Of a DNA stretch of 64,000 nt, positions 48,761 through 56,901 are shown in pieces. Source of the DNA: Candidatus Woesearchaeota archaeon (GTDB lineage: Archaea; Nanobdellota; Nanobdellia; Woesearchaeales; UBA10216); NCBI GenBank assembly GCA_016185705.1, contig JACPMZ010000009.1, positions 17,656 through 81,655 on the forward strand, written 5' to 3'. Position 1 is the stretch's first letter, and each line of letters begins with the position of its first letter. The notes beneath the pieces are model-generated. The model did no database searches. It had not been told where the DNA came from and was given only the letters and a program-made list of their open reading frames with translations. The translations under genes and the position numbers were made by a program.

Positions 48761-48934
48761 TTATAGGCGTGTCTTATTGCGTTCATCTCTGAGAATTTTC
48801 TCCATTATGGCTTGTTTGATGTACTCCGAAACCGACATGCAATCATTTGTCTGCTTCTTGAGCTCTGCCCAGAGCTTTTTCGGGCAGAAGAAGCTTCTGC
48901 GTTCTGACCTGGCCATTTCAAAGTCGTCATTCAT
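48761..48934 (-). CDS. Small RHH-like protein (57 aa, not in ORF track)
   Basis: MNDDFEMARSERRSFFCPKKLWAELKKQTNDCMSVSEYIKQAIMEKILRDERNKTRL*. Confidence 0.55.
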   Translation of the reverse strand: MNDDFEMARSERRSFFCPKKLWAELKKQTNDCMSVSEYIKQAIMEKILRDERNKTRL

Positions 48935-49127
48935 TTTTGCTCAGTTTTGAAGGCATGAACAAAGCACACCGAACATAGTCTGATTTCTTGCGGAAGCCTA
49001 CTTCTTGCATTTTTATTTTTAACATGTTTTCCTGTTCCGGTGTTATGCGGATAATAAGCGTTTTTTTTTTCCCATATCTACCCTGATTTCTGCATTTTAT
49101 TAATCTGGCTTGGTTAATCTTCGGCAC
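48927..49127 (-). CDS. Small RHH-like protein
   Basis: KKKTLIIRITPEQENMLKIKMQEVGFRKKSDYVRCALF; overlaps its neighbours. Confidence 0.55.
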   Translation of the reverse strand: MPKINQARLIKCRNQGRYGKKKTLIIRITPEQENMLKIKMQEVGFRKKSDYVRCALFMPSKLSKNE

Positions 49128-49239
49128 CTTTCTCTGGCTCTTTTTGATGTAACATTTTTGTGCTCATTCTTGTTCCCTGAATTAATCCAGTTACTATGCT
49201 TACCCATTTCGGCGTTTCAGCTTCTTTTTCATCTTCCAT
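49114..49239 (-). CDS. Small hypothetical protein (41 aa)
   Basis: MEDEKEAETPKWVSIVTGLIQGTRMSTKMLHQKEPEKGAED*; overlaps both neighbouring ORFs. Confidence 0.4.
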   Translation of the reverse strand: MEDEKEAETPKWVSIVTGLIQGTRMSTKMLHQKEPEKGAED

Positions 49240-49417
49240 TTTGCTTTACTGCTTCATAGATTTTTGATAGAAACTCCTCGATTTGTGAATTGTTACCAAA
49301 CGATATTATTCGTAGGTAGCTCGAGATGGTCTTACACCCCCTTTCTGAGGCGTTACTCTGAAGGCGTTTGAATTGCTCCTCGTCTACAAGGAATTTGACC
49401 ATGTGATTGCTAATCAT
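49229..49417 (-). CDS. Small RHH-like protein
   Basis: MVKFLVDEEQFKRLQSNASERGCKTISSYLRIISFG. Confidence 0.5.
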   Translation of the reverse strand: MISNHMVKFLVDEEQFKRLQSNASERGCKTISSYLRIISFGNNSQIEEFLSKIYEAVKQNGR

Positions 49418-49499
49418 GAAAAGAACAAGACAGCACTATAAAATAAAGGTATCTCGGAAAAGGTATATCAAAAAGCTACCAAATTGGCAGTTATATGAA

Positions 49500-51203
49500 T
49501 CATACGGCAAGAATACGATTAATTTGGTTAATTATCAACTTTCTTCTTTCTGTTACTAGTTCCTCGTAATTTTCAAGTTCCCATAAGTTTTCATCTTCAG
49601 GGATTAAGTGTTTTTTAAGGTAAAGTGCCTTATTTGAAACAGAGCTCGATATCCATTCTTGCAATGATTTGCCAGACTTTTCCCATCGATTTGTTCCTGA
49701 GTCTAGAAGTTGGTAATTTTCAACTCTATTCATTTGAGCGTAGTCATAACCTTTTCTTTCTAAAAGTGAGGATGGCTGAACGTGGTCTATATCTTGCAAT
49801 CTTGTTACTTCTTGCCTGTCGTATAATATAAAGAATAAGAAATTTTGATCCAATCTATCAAGGTTTGATTCATCAAAAACGACGTAGAAATATACGGGGT
49901 GGTTTCTATACATCTCAAAAATTTGTTTAATTGGAAATTCTTTTCCTTTAAATTCCTTTATTATTAACAAAATTTTTCTTATTCCTGTTTTATATGGAAT
50001 CCAACCGGCACCTCTACTTTTAAAAACTCCGCTTAGAAGAGATATGTATATCCAGCTATACATGTTTTTAAAATCGGCATTGCCTGTATCGTAATTATCA
50101 AAGAAATGCTCTAGTTCTTCATCCTTTAGATTCTTATGGAAGAGATGATATGCAATGAAATATAGGGGTATGAAAGACCTGTTTTCTTTTTTGTAGTATT
50201 CGTATAGACCGGCATTTTTTAAGAACTTTTTAAGCGCATTTAAAGCTGCAGAAATTTTTGCGCTGTTAGTCACCGCAAATGTGGCATCCTCTTGTTGCAA
50301 GTTAGCCATTTCCTTTGAATGGTTGTCACGAAGAATGAATATGAGCTTAATGAGCGAGTCCTGATTTATTCCGATATCGGAATATTCTTTAAGAATATCA
50401 TCCAAGAATTGCTCCATTTTCCATTCAAAACCTTTCAAGATCGATGCCACTAAGTCAAAAGCAGATAATTTTGTTCCTCCATCGTTCAGTCGCTTAAATA
50501 ATTCAACCACTCTCTGCCTGTTTGCAATAGAATCCAAGGCTCGATTGACATTCACCCTTGCCATGCCAACATGTTTTCCAGCAAACACATTATTATAAAA
50601 AGTGCTGATATTTCTATTTATGTGTGCTTTTTGTTGATCATTTTCAATATTTAACTTTCTGATAAATTCTTCGGCAACCTGATATCCATCGTTTGTTTCT
50701 TTGAGGCGCATGAATAACGAAGGTACTGGAATCCACTTAGTTTCTTGGATAGCTTTCTCATCTCTATCTTGGTTAGTCTTTGGTAATTTTGATTGATCAT
50801 TTCCAAACTCAAAATCATACTCCATATTATTGTAATCACTAAATAAATCAAAGAACAACATCTTTCTATTTATGCTACCGGTTAGCCCAATATAAAAAGA
50901 TTGTAGCCTTTGTTGACCATCTATCACAAGGCTATGGTTTTTTTCTAATTTTTCAAGACTAATTGAACTTACCGGTTCACCGTCTTTTGTAAAATATCTG
51001 AATGCAAATAATGGAGGGAAGCTCACATCCTCTTGGATAGTCATTATGCCACCAAAAGAATTAGCTTTTAATAAAGTGTCAAAAAGCAACTCCATTTTCC
51101 CTTCATCCCATATGAGCCTTCTTTGAATAACGGGCAATACTAACGCATTTTCAGAAATATTATCTACAGTATCAGCAACGGATTTTGACTCCCAATTAGC
51201 CAT
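49500..51203 (-). CDS. DUF262/GmrSD-like protein
   Basis: VLPVIQRRLIWDEGKMELLFDTLL; LVIDGQQRLQSFYIGL; C-terminal DIDHVQPSSLLERKGYDYAQMNRVENYQLLD (HNH-like). Confidence 0.82.
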   Translation of the reverse strand: MANWESKSVADTVDNISENALVLPVIQRRLIWDEGKMELLFDTLLKANSFGGIMTIQEDVSFPPLFAFRYFTKDGEPVSSISLEKLEKNHSLVIDGQQRLQSFYIGLTGSINRKMLFFDLFSDYNNMEYDFEFGNDQSKLPKTNQDRDEKAIQETKWIPVPSLFMRLKETNDGYQVAEEFIRKLNIENDQQKAHINRNISTFYNNVFAGKHVGMARVNVNRALDSIANRQRVVELFKRLNDGGTKLSAFDLVASILKGFEWKMEQFLDDILKEYSDIGINQDSLIKLIFILRDNHSKEMANLQQEDATFAVTNSAKISAALNALKKFLKNAGLYEYYKKENRSFIPLYFIAYHLFHKNLKDEELEHFFDNYDTGNADFKNMYSWIYISLLSGVFKSRGAGWIPYKTGIRKILLIIKEFKGKEFPIKQIFEMYRNHPVYFYVVFDESNLDRLDQNFLFFILYDRQEVTRLQDIDHVQPSSLLERKGYDYAQMNRVENYQLLDSGTNRWEKSGKSLQEWISSSVSNKALYLKKHLIPEDENLWELENYEELVTERRKLIINQINRILAV

Positions 51204-51262
51204 TTTGAGACTTTTACTGGGTATGTGAATAAAAAGCTTTCTCAAATTTTGCAAGGTCGGTT

Positions 51263-52483
51263 TTACTTTAGGTTTAATTCATTAATTTTCGTCGCTATGA
51301 CGCTTAGCACTTCAGGATCTTTTAGCAGGGTATTCATGATGTTGTCCGATTGCTGGCGCATTGCTTTTTCCTTTTGTAGCTTTTCTTGGAGTTCCATTGC
51401 TGTTTGTATGTCAAGGACTCCTGCGCATTTGCTGCAGTATTTGGCGTCTGGGCTGTTAAGGGTGTCGCAGCGTTGGCAGGATTTGGGCTTGAATTGGGCT
51501 TCCCTGCCCTTTTCTGGCGACTGCAAGCCATTAAGTGCAAGGATTGATTTATCCAGACTTTTCCCGCTCATGTGCACGTAGGTTGCTGGCATTTTGCTGC
51601 CTTGTATCCAGCCAAAATATTGGTTCATTTGGAATTCTGTAAGATGGTTGGCAAGAAAAGTGGCTCGGGAATGCCTGAAAATGTGTGGGTTGAAGCGTTT
51701 GGCTACGCCAGCTTTTTTGAAAAGCCTGCCAAGCAGCACTCGGATAGCGCTATATCTGAGAATTTCGTAACGTGAGCACTTGCCAACGTTTACCCAGAGT
51801 GGTGCATTGTTATTGTTTCTGTCCGGATGGTTTTGCAGCCAGACCGAAAGGTAAGATGTTGATGTTACGATGCGTATTGTTCTTGGGCCAGTCTTGCCAG
51901 TAACATGCATCACCGCTCCGTAAGTGTCAAATTTGAGGTTTTTGATTTGCATGGTTGCAATTTCCCCTATGCGAGCACCGCTTTCGTAGAGTGTAGCGAT
52001 AAATGCTTTGTCTCTGACTTGGTCTGCCGCATTGATGAGCTTTTGCACGTCTGCTTCAGTGAGCATCTCACCATTGGATGGCAGGGTGATTTCTGTTCGT
52101 TTAATAGTGGTGGGAATCCACTTGACCTCTGCCGGATGGCCGTCAGGCGTGTCTTTGAGCCACCTGTAAAACCGTTTGAACATTATCTTGTATGTTGCTT
52201 TTGTCCATGCGCTGTAATGCTCGTTCTCTTGGATAACACGCACTGCTCTCCCAATATCCTCTTTGGTAGCTTTGTCAAAATCAACGCCAAGAATCTCAGC
52301 CCATCTGCTCAGAATGCTCAAATAGCGCACTGTTCGGGGCAAGCCTATGCCCTCCAGGCTGCAGAAGTCCCGGAATTTCAGTATTGCCTGCTTGTTTTGC
52401 AGGCTTATCTTTGCTCTCTCAACACAGGCCACTGCCTGCTCTAGCTTTTGCGGGTAGTTATGGATATCCAGGCCGTTTTTCAT
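51263..52483 (-). CDS. Tyrosine recombinase/integrase with C-terminal zinc ribbon
   Basis: YESGARIGEIATMQ (R), NPHIFRHSRATFLANHL (HxxR), MPATYVHMSG (Y); CQRCDTLNSPDAKYCSKC; GGAGG upstream of the 52483 start. Confidence 0.9.
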   Translation of the reverse strand: MKNGLDIHNYPQKLEQAVACVERAKISLQNKQAILKFRDFCSLEGIGLPRTVRYLSILSRWAEILGVDFDKATKEDIGRAVRVIQENEHYSAWTKATYKIMFKRFYRWLKDTPDGHPAEVKWIPTTIKRTEITLPSNGEMLTEADVQKLINAADQVRDKAFIATLYESGARIGEIATMQIKNLKFDTYGAVMHVTGKTGPRTIRIVTSTSYLSVWLQNHPDRNNNNAPLWVNVGKCSRYEILRYSAIRVLLGRLFKKAGVAKRFNPHIFRHSRATFLANHLTEFQMNQYFGWIQGSKMPATYVHMSGKSLDKSILALNGLQSPEKGREAQFKPKSCQRCDTLNSPDAKYCSKCAGVLDIQTAMELQEKLQKEKAMRQQSDNIMNTLLKDPEVLSVIATKINELNLK

Positions 52484-52564
52484 GTTCAAATCCTCCAAAG
52501 AAGCAGTTCTTAATAAGCCGAATGGCCCAAACCGGGCCATATAGGCGTTTACTCTATGAGCGTA

Positions 52565-52693
52565 CGCCGGGACTGGGACTTTCAAATTTACTGGCGAAAC
52601 CAGTGAATCTTTTTGAACCCAGAAGGCCGTGAGGCCATCGGTTTACCAGCAGTGGTTCAAGACCGACGCACTACCAGATTATGCGATCCCGGC
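52565..52693 (-). tRNA. tRNA-Ser(UGA) with two candidate introns (anticodon loop and T-loop)
   Basis: Acceptor GCCGGGA/TCCCGGC; anticodon stem TCGGT/ACCGA with loop CTTGAA|ccactgctggta|A; variable arm GGCCTCACGGCC; T-stem CTGGG/CCCAG interrupted by a ~29-nt insert with internal ACTGG/CCAGT hairpin. Confidence 0.82.
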
Positions 52694-52828
52694 ATGCTGC
52701 TTTAGAACTAAGGATTCTTTTTAAAGCTTTACCCTCCGTGGTAATGCCACGTTATTAATTTTCGAAGCCAGGCGGAAATGAAGCGCGATGGCAGCTGAAG
52801 CATGCGGTTTTGCTCACCCGTCACCTTG

Positions 52829-52875
52829 CCCGCTGCCTCCCCTGAATTTTAGGGGGAGGGAAAAAAAGCAGCGGG
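52829..52875. repeat. Intergenic pyrimidine/purine hairpin (family C)
   Basis: CCCGCTGCCTCCCCTGAATTTTAGGGGGAGGGAAAAAAAGCAGCGGG. Confidence 0.75.
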
Positions 52876-52895
52876 AACGGAGTTCAGGACATCGG

Positions 52896-54254
52896 TTATT
52901 TTCCCGGCAGTTTCATTCCCCTCATGCCGCCAAGTTTTTTCATCATTTTTTCCATGTTTTTTGGCGTAGCTCCTTTGAACATTTTAACCATTTTTTTGCT
53001 CTGCTTGTGCTGCTTGATAAGCTCGCGTATGTCTGGCTGGGATATTCCGCTGCCTTTGCTTATGCGCTCAATCCGTTCCGAATCAAGCATTTCCGGGTTC
53101 TCGAGCTCTTTTTTGGTCATGCTCTGCATTGCAATTTTCCATTTTTCCAGCTTTCCTTCCTGCACTTCAAGCATGTCTTTTGGCAGCTTAAGCTGTCCGA
53201 AGCCGGGTATCATGTCCAGCACCTTGCTTATGGGCCCCATTTTTTTCATTGCCTGCATTTGCTCATATAAATCCAGCAGGTTAAATTCTCCTTTAAGGAA
53301 TTTCTTGCCGATGTCCTCTGCCTCTTCCTCAGACATGGCCTCCTCTGCCTTCTCCATCAGTGTCTGTAAGTCGCCCATTCCAAGGAGTCTGCCGGCGAAT
53401 CTTTCAGGGTTGAATGTTTCAAGGTTTTCTATCTTTTCCCCTACTCCGATAAACTTGACTTTTGCGCCTGTTGCTGCGCATGCTGTAAGCGCACCTCCGC
53501 CTTTTGCAGTTCCTTCCAGCTTTGTTACTATTACGCCTGTTATGCTCTTTGCCTTGTGGAATGCTTCTGATTGCTGCTGCGCTGCCTGGCCTATGTCTCC
53601 GCTTATGACGAGCAGGCTTTCGTCAGGATTGATTTCCTTTCCGAGCAGCTCAAGCTCTTTTATCAGCTCGTCGCTTAAAGCGTGCCGTCCTGCTGTATCA
53701 ATGATTGCGATGTCAAATTTGCTTAATTTATCCCTTATGCTGTTGTATATTTTGAACGGATTTTTTTCTTCGCTGCCAAAAACAGGCACATTTATCTGCT
53801 CCCCGAGCTGCTGAAGCTGCTCGTAGGCTGCCGGCCTGTATACGTCAAGCTGCACCATGGCTGCCTTAAGGCCGCGTTTCTGGTAATATCTTGCCAGTTT
53901 CGCGGCAGTTGTTGTTTTTCCTGATCCAAAAAGGCCGAGAAGCATAATTATAGTCGGCTTTTTTGACGTGTCAATTTCTTCGCTTTTCTCTCCGAGAAAC
54001 TTCACCAGCTCGTCATAAACTATCTTTATGAGGTGCTCTTTCTTGGTTAGTCCGGCAGGAGTCTCCTCTTTTGATGCGCGCTCCTTTATTTCATTGCTGA
54101 GCTTGAATACGAGCTTAACATTTACGTCTGCCTGCAGCAGCGCTCTTTGAATGTCTTTGACAAGCTCATTAATCAGCCTGTCGTCTACGAAAACGCTTTT
54201 CGCTATCTTCTGCAGCGTTCCCCTGAGCGCATCCCCCAATTTGTCCAGCACCAT
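52896..54254 (-). CDS. srp54: Signal recognition particle protein Srp54
   Basis: IMLLGLFGSGKTTTAAKLARYYQKRGLKAAMVQLDVYRPAAYEQL; C-terminal M domain. Confidence 0.97.
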   Translation of the reverse strand: MVLDKLGDALRGTLQKIAKSVFVDDRLINELVKDIQRALLQADVNVKLVFKLSNEIKERASKEETPAGLTKKEHLIKIVYDELVKFLGEKSEEIDTSKKPTIIMLLGLFGSGKTTTAAKLARYYQKRGLKAAMVQLDVYRPAAYEQLQQLGEQINVPVFGSEEKNPFKIYNSIRDKLSKFDIAIIDTAGRHALSDELIKELELLGKEINPDESLLVISGDIGQAAQQQSEAFHKAKSITGVIVTKLEGTAKGGGALTACAATGAKVKFIGVGEKIENLETFNPERFAGRLLGMGDLQTLMEKAEEAMSEEEAEDIGKKFLKGEFNLLDLYEQMQAMKKMGPISKVLDMIPGFGQLKLPKDMLEVQEGKLEKWKIAMQSMTKKELENPEMLDSERIERISKGSGISQPDIRELIKQHKQSKKMVKMFKGATPKNMEKMMKKLGGMRGMKLPGK

Positions 54255-54433
54255 GTTGTTTAGGGCTGAGATTTTGGTTTATAAAGTCTTTGCTGGGAAG
54301 GCGTCAACGCCTGCTTTATTTCGCCAGGTGGTGAAGCTGAAGTCAGGAACAGATTTCAGCACTCTTTCAACAGTCGGAATGTCGGAGGGCTTGCTGCCTC
54401 GTTTGGAGTTGGAATGCCAGCTTATGCTAACTG

Positions 54434-54745
54434 TTATTTCCCCATCTCATTCTCAACTTTCTTAAGTGCAGAGTCAACAGCAAAGAACAGGTTTCTGTCA
54501 GTTACCTCGGAGGAATATTTTTTGCCGCCGTCAACCACCAATGCATGCAGCTCGTACATCTCCGAGTGTTCCTGCTCGTGCACTTTTTTCATGGTTAATT
54601 TGAGCAGTTCCATATTCTTGCATTTGTTGCCAAATTTCCTTGCATACGCGCCTATGACTTTCTTTAAAACTACCATCTGCGCTGCTTCCAGGTCCTTGAA
54701 GCCTGATATTTGTATGTTTCCGCCAAGAGTTAGTGTGTCATCCAT
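54434..54745 (-). CDS. Small protein, HPF/ribosome-associated-like fold suspected
   Basis: ~103 aa alpha/beta protein; IQISGFKDLEAAQMVVLKKVIGAYARKF. Confidence 0.45.
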   Translation of the reverse strand: MDDTLTLGGNIQISGFKDLEAAQMVVLKKVIGAYARKFGNKCKNMELLKLTMKKVHEQEHSEMYELHALVVDGGKKYSSEVTDRNLFFAVDSALKKVENEMGK

Positions 54746-54792
54746 GGCTGTAGGCTTTTTCACTGGTTTTAATATTTATTTGTTCTGTCGTA

Positions 54793-54936
54793 TCGTTCAG
54801 TCTGCAGCCGTCAGCTTTTTGGCTTTTGATGGCGGCGGCATTTAGGATGCACCAGGTTAGCGTAGTAGCAGTCGTTGCTACTGCTGCAAAATATCCGCCG
54901 CTTAAACCTTTTTAGCATCACCCGAAAACTTAACAA
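54793..54936. repeat. Repeat family B, copy 1
   Basis: Shares GTAGCAGTCGTTG..CTGCTG.AAATATCCGC.GCTTAAA..TTTTTAGCA.CACCCGA...ACTTAAC with 57574-57719. Confidence 0.7.
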
Positions 54937-54941
54937 TACTC

Positions 54942-55541
54942 TCACACCGCAATAGATAACAGTATCCCTCCCAGCAGGAAGAACGCGAGGAGATTGAAGG
55001 ATATGCTGATGACAAAATAGTATAGCGCTTTGATTTTTGTTTCCAAGTCTCCCGGCAGCATGTAGACTGGCTGGCAGATGAGGTTGAACAGCAGCACCAT
55101 CAGTACGCCAAGCAGGACTATGTTCATCCCTGCCAGGAAGAATGCCGTTGCTCCTATTACCCCGCGGGCGAAGGCGTACACCATGGTAAACATATCCACC
55201 GCTGAACTGATTATTTCTGAAGCTATCGTTGTCAATACTCCAAAAATTGCTCCCACAAGCGGCCCGTAAGCGATGGACGTAACCACTGTTCCCAGCGTAA
55301 CCAATTCAATGGCTGACGGCACTCTCACCACTCGCTTGTAAATGGTTGAGTATGATGCAGCCACCGCGAGCACGCTTACAATCGCCACAGCTTTGATATT
55401 GCTGCCAAGAAACAGGTAGAGCCACAAAACAGCGCTGAACGGAAGCACATACCTCCACTTGAAGAAGTAGTTTTCTTTGCGCAGCCCTTCGTTCACTATA
55501 GTGAAATAATTCTGTAACCTGTCAAAATAGCGCGCATACAT
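54942..55541 (-). CDS. Integral membrane protein of unknown function
   Basis: 199 aa with about 5-6 TM segments. Confidence 0.65.
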   Translation of the reverse strand: MYARYFDRLQNYFTIVNEGLRKENYFFKWRYVLPFSAVLWLYLFLGSNIKAVAIVSVLAVAASYSTIYKRVVRVPSAIELVTLGTVVTSIAYGPLVGAIFGVLTTIASEIISSAVDMFTMVYAFARGVIGATAFFLAGMNIVLLGVLMVLLFNLICQPVYMLPGDLETKIKALYYFVISISFNLLAFFLLGGILLSIAV

Positions 55542-55754
55542 GCTGCCCTCGCATAGATTTATTTTCTGTCTTTTTAAATTTTGCTCAATAATTTATATAT
55601 GCCTGCCTTCCCGCTCTCTCCGCAGGTAACTTGCCCCGCTTGCCCACGCTTTCCATTTTCCATAGCTGCCCGCTGCTTTTTTGCATCGCCTGAAATAATG
55701 AGGCGGATAACTGAGCGGCAATAAGGTGCGGTGCTGCAGAAATTTAGAAAAAAG

Positions 55755-55874
55755 TGGGCCCGACCAGATTTGAACTGGCGACATCCAGCTGTCTTAAAGC
55801 GTAGCCATATAAGACTGGCGCTTTGGTCTAGTGCGATGCAATCACACTATCTAACCAAACTGAGCTACGGGCCC
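55755..55874 (-). tRNA. tRNA-Ile(UAU) with two candidate introns (D-arm and canonical 37/38)
   Basis: Acceptor GGGCCCG/CGGGCCC; T-arm GCCAGTTCAAATCTGGT; anticodon stem CCAGT/GCTGG; CTTATA|TGGCTACGCTTTAAGAC|A with central helix CTTA/TAAG; D-arm insert TAGTGTGATTGCATCGCACTAGACCAAA. Confidence 0.82.
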
Positions 55875-56256
55875 TTAAAATCTTTGTGCGCTCAGCATAA
55901 TTAAGCTCGTCTATCCTTTGACAATATCCAAATCTTGTCCAAAAGGATAGTTTTGAGTGTTTATCTGGATGACTACTCCCTATGAGTTTGAACCACCTTA
56001 ATAAATTTTTCTTTCCGTGAAGTTTTACAGAGTCTTTATAATGGACAATTTTTGTATTAAATCCAACAGCATCTAATATGCCTTTCACTTGTTTTAGTAA
56101 GACGTCATTGTGCATAGATAATTCAATTATTGGATATCGCCTATATTTTTTCCAATCGTTTTTTGTAAAATAAAGACTGCCATCAGTGTCGAATATGCCT
56201 CTCAAAACGTATTTTAGTAAATACCAATTTCTGACCACGTTTTCGTGTATTTGCAT
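55828..56256 (-). pseudogene. LAGLIDADG homing endonuclease C-terminal fragment
   Basis: VRNWYLLKYVLRGIFDTDGSLYFTKNDWKKYRRYPIIELSMHNDVLLKQV; no N-terminal LAGLIDADG half; ends inside tRNA-Ile. Confidence 0.75.
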
Positions 56257-56324
56257 GTTTGTCTTTTTACCAAAAGGAAAACCAAGCTTGCTGTTTAAAA
56301 ATAGTGCTAATTTTTTTGTTGCCG

Positions 56325-56858
56325 TTACCTGTGTTTCAGCGGGTTCTCAAAAATTTCCATGAGTGGTTGCCCACCGGAAGGTATGGCTGATAGGTACAGG
56401 TCAAACGTTTCTCTGCTCAGCACTTCCATCATCTGGCTTGGTCCGTACATCTTTCGCGGCCACAAAATAGCCATGTCCTGCCCTGATCTTGCCATGTGCC
56501 ATACTCTGAGTAAGCTTCCCGTGCTGAATCTGCGTCCATAAACCAGGCTCATTTGATTGTTGAGATTCCTTTTTAGAAACTGCTCGAACTCTTTCATCAG
56601 GCGTGTTCCTTCGGATGATGCCCTGAAATATGCGGATAGCGTAAATTTGGTTGTTGCCCATTCGTCAGCAATTGTCACCTGCATCGTATTGCCGTTGCTG
56701 CCTCCGAGGTAAGTATATTCCTGCGGTGAACCGTTTATCTTTATCAAGTCTGTTCTTCTGGGTTTGCCATCTTGGCTGTATGCTACACGCAGCGTTAAGC
56801 ATTTTCTAAACTTTTCCAATTTGCATTCGTCTATGCGTCTTTCAAGACTAACTACCAT
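56325..56858 (-). CDS. Hypothetical protein
   Basis: 177 aa ORF. Confidence 0.5.
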   Translation of the reverse strand: MVVSLERRIDECKLEKFRKCLTLRVAYSQDGKPRRTDLIKINGSPQEYTYLGGSNGNTMQVTIADEWATTKFTLSAYFRASSEGTRLMKEFEQFLKRNLNNQMSLVYGRRFSTGSLLRVWHMARSGQDMAILWPRKMYGPSQMMEVLSRETFDLYLSAIPSGGQPLMEIFENPLKHR

Positions 56859-56901
56859 GCAATCAGGGGTTTAGAACCGGCTTATATTGATTTCCGAATT
56901 A

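Noticed and set aside
54434-54763. Assigning this firmly as a ribosome hibernation factor
   Set aside because: Only a general alpha/beta pattern resemblance; no diagnostic motif
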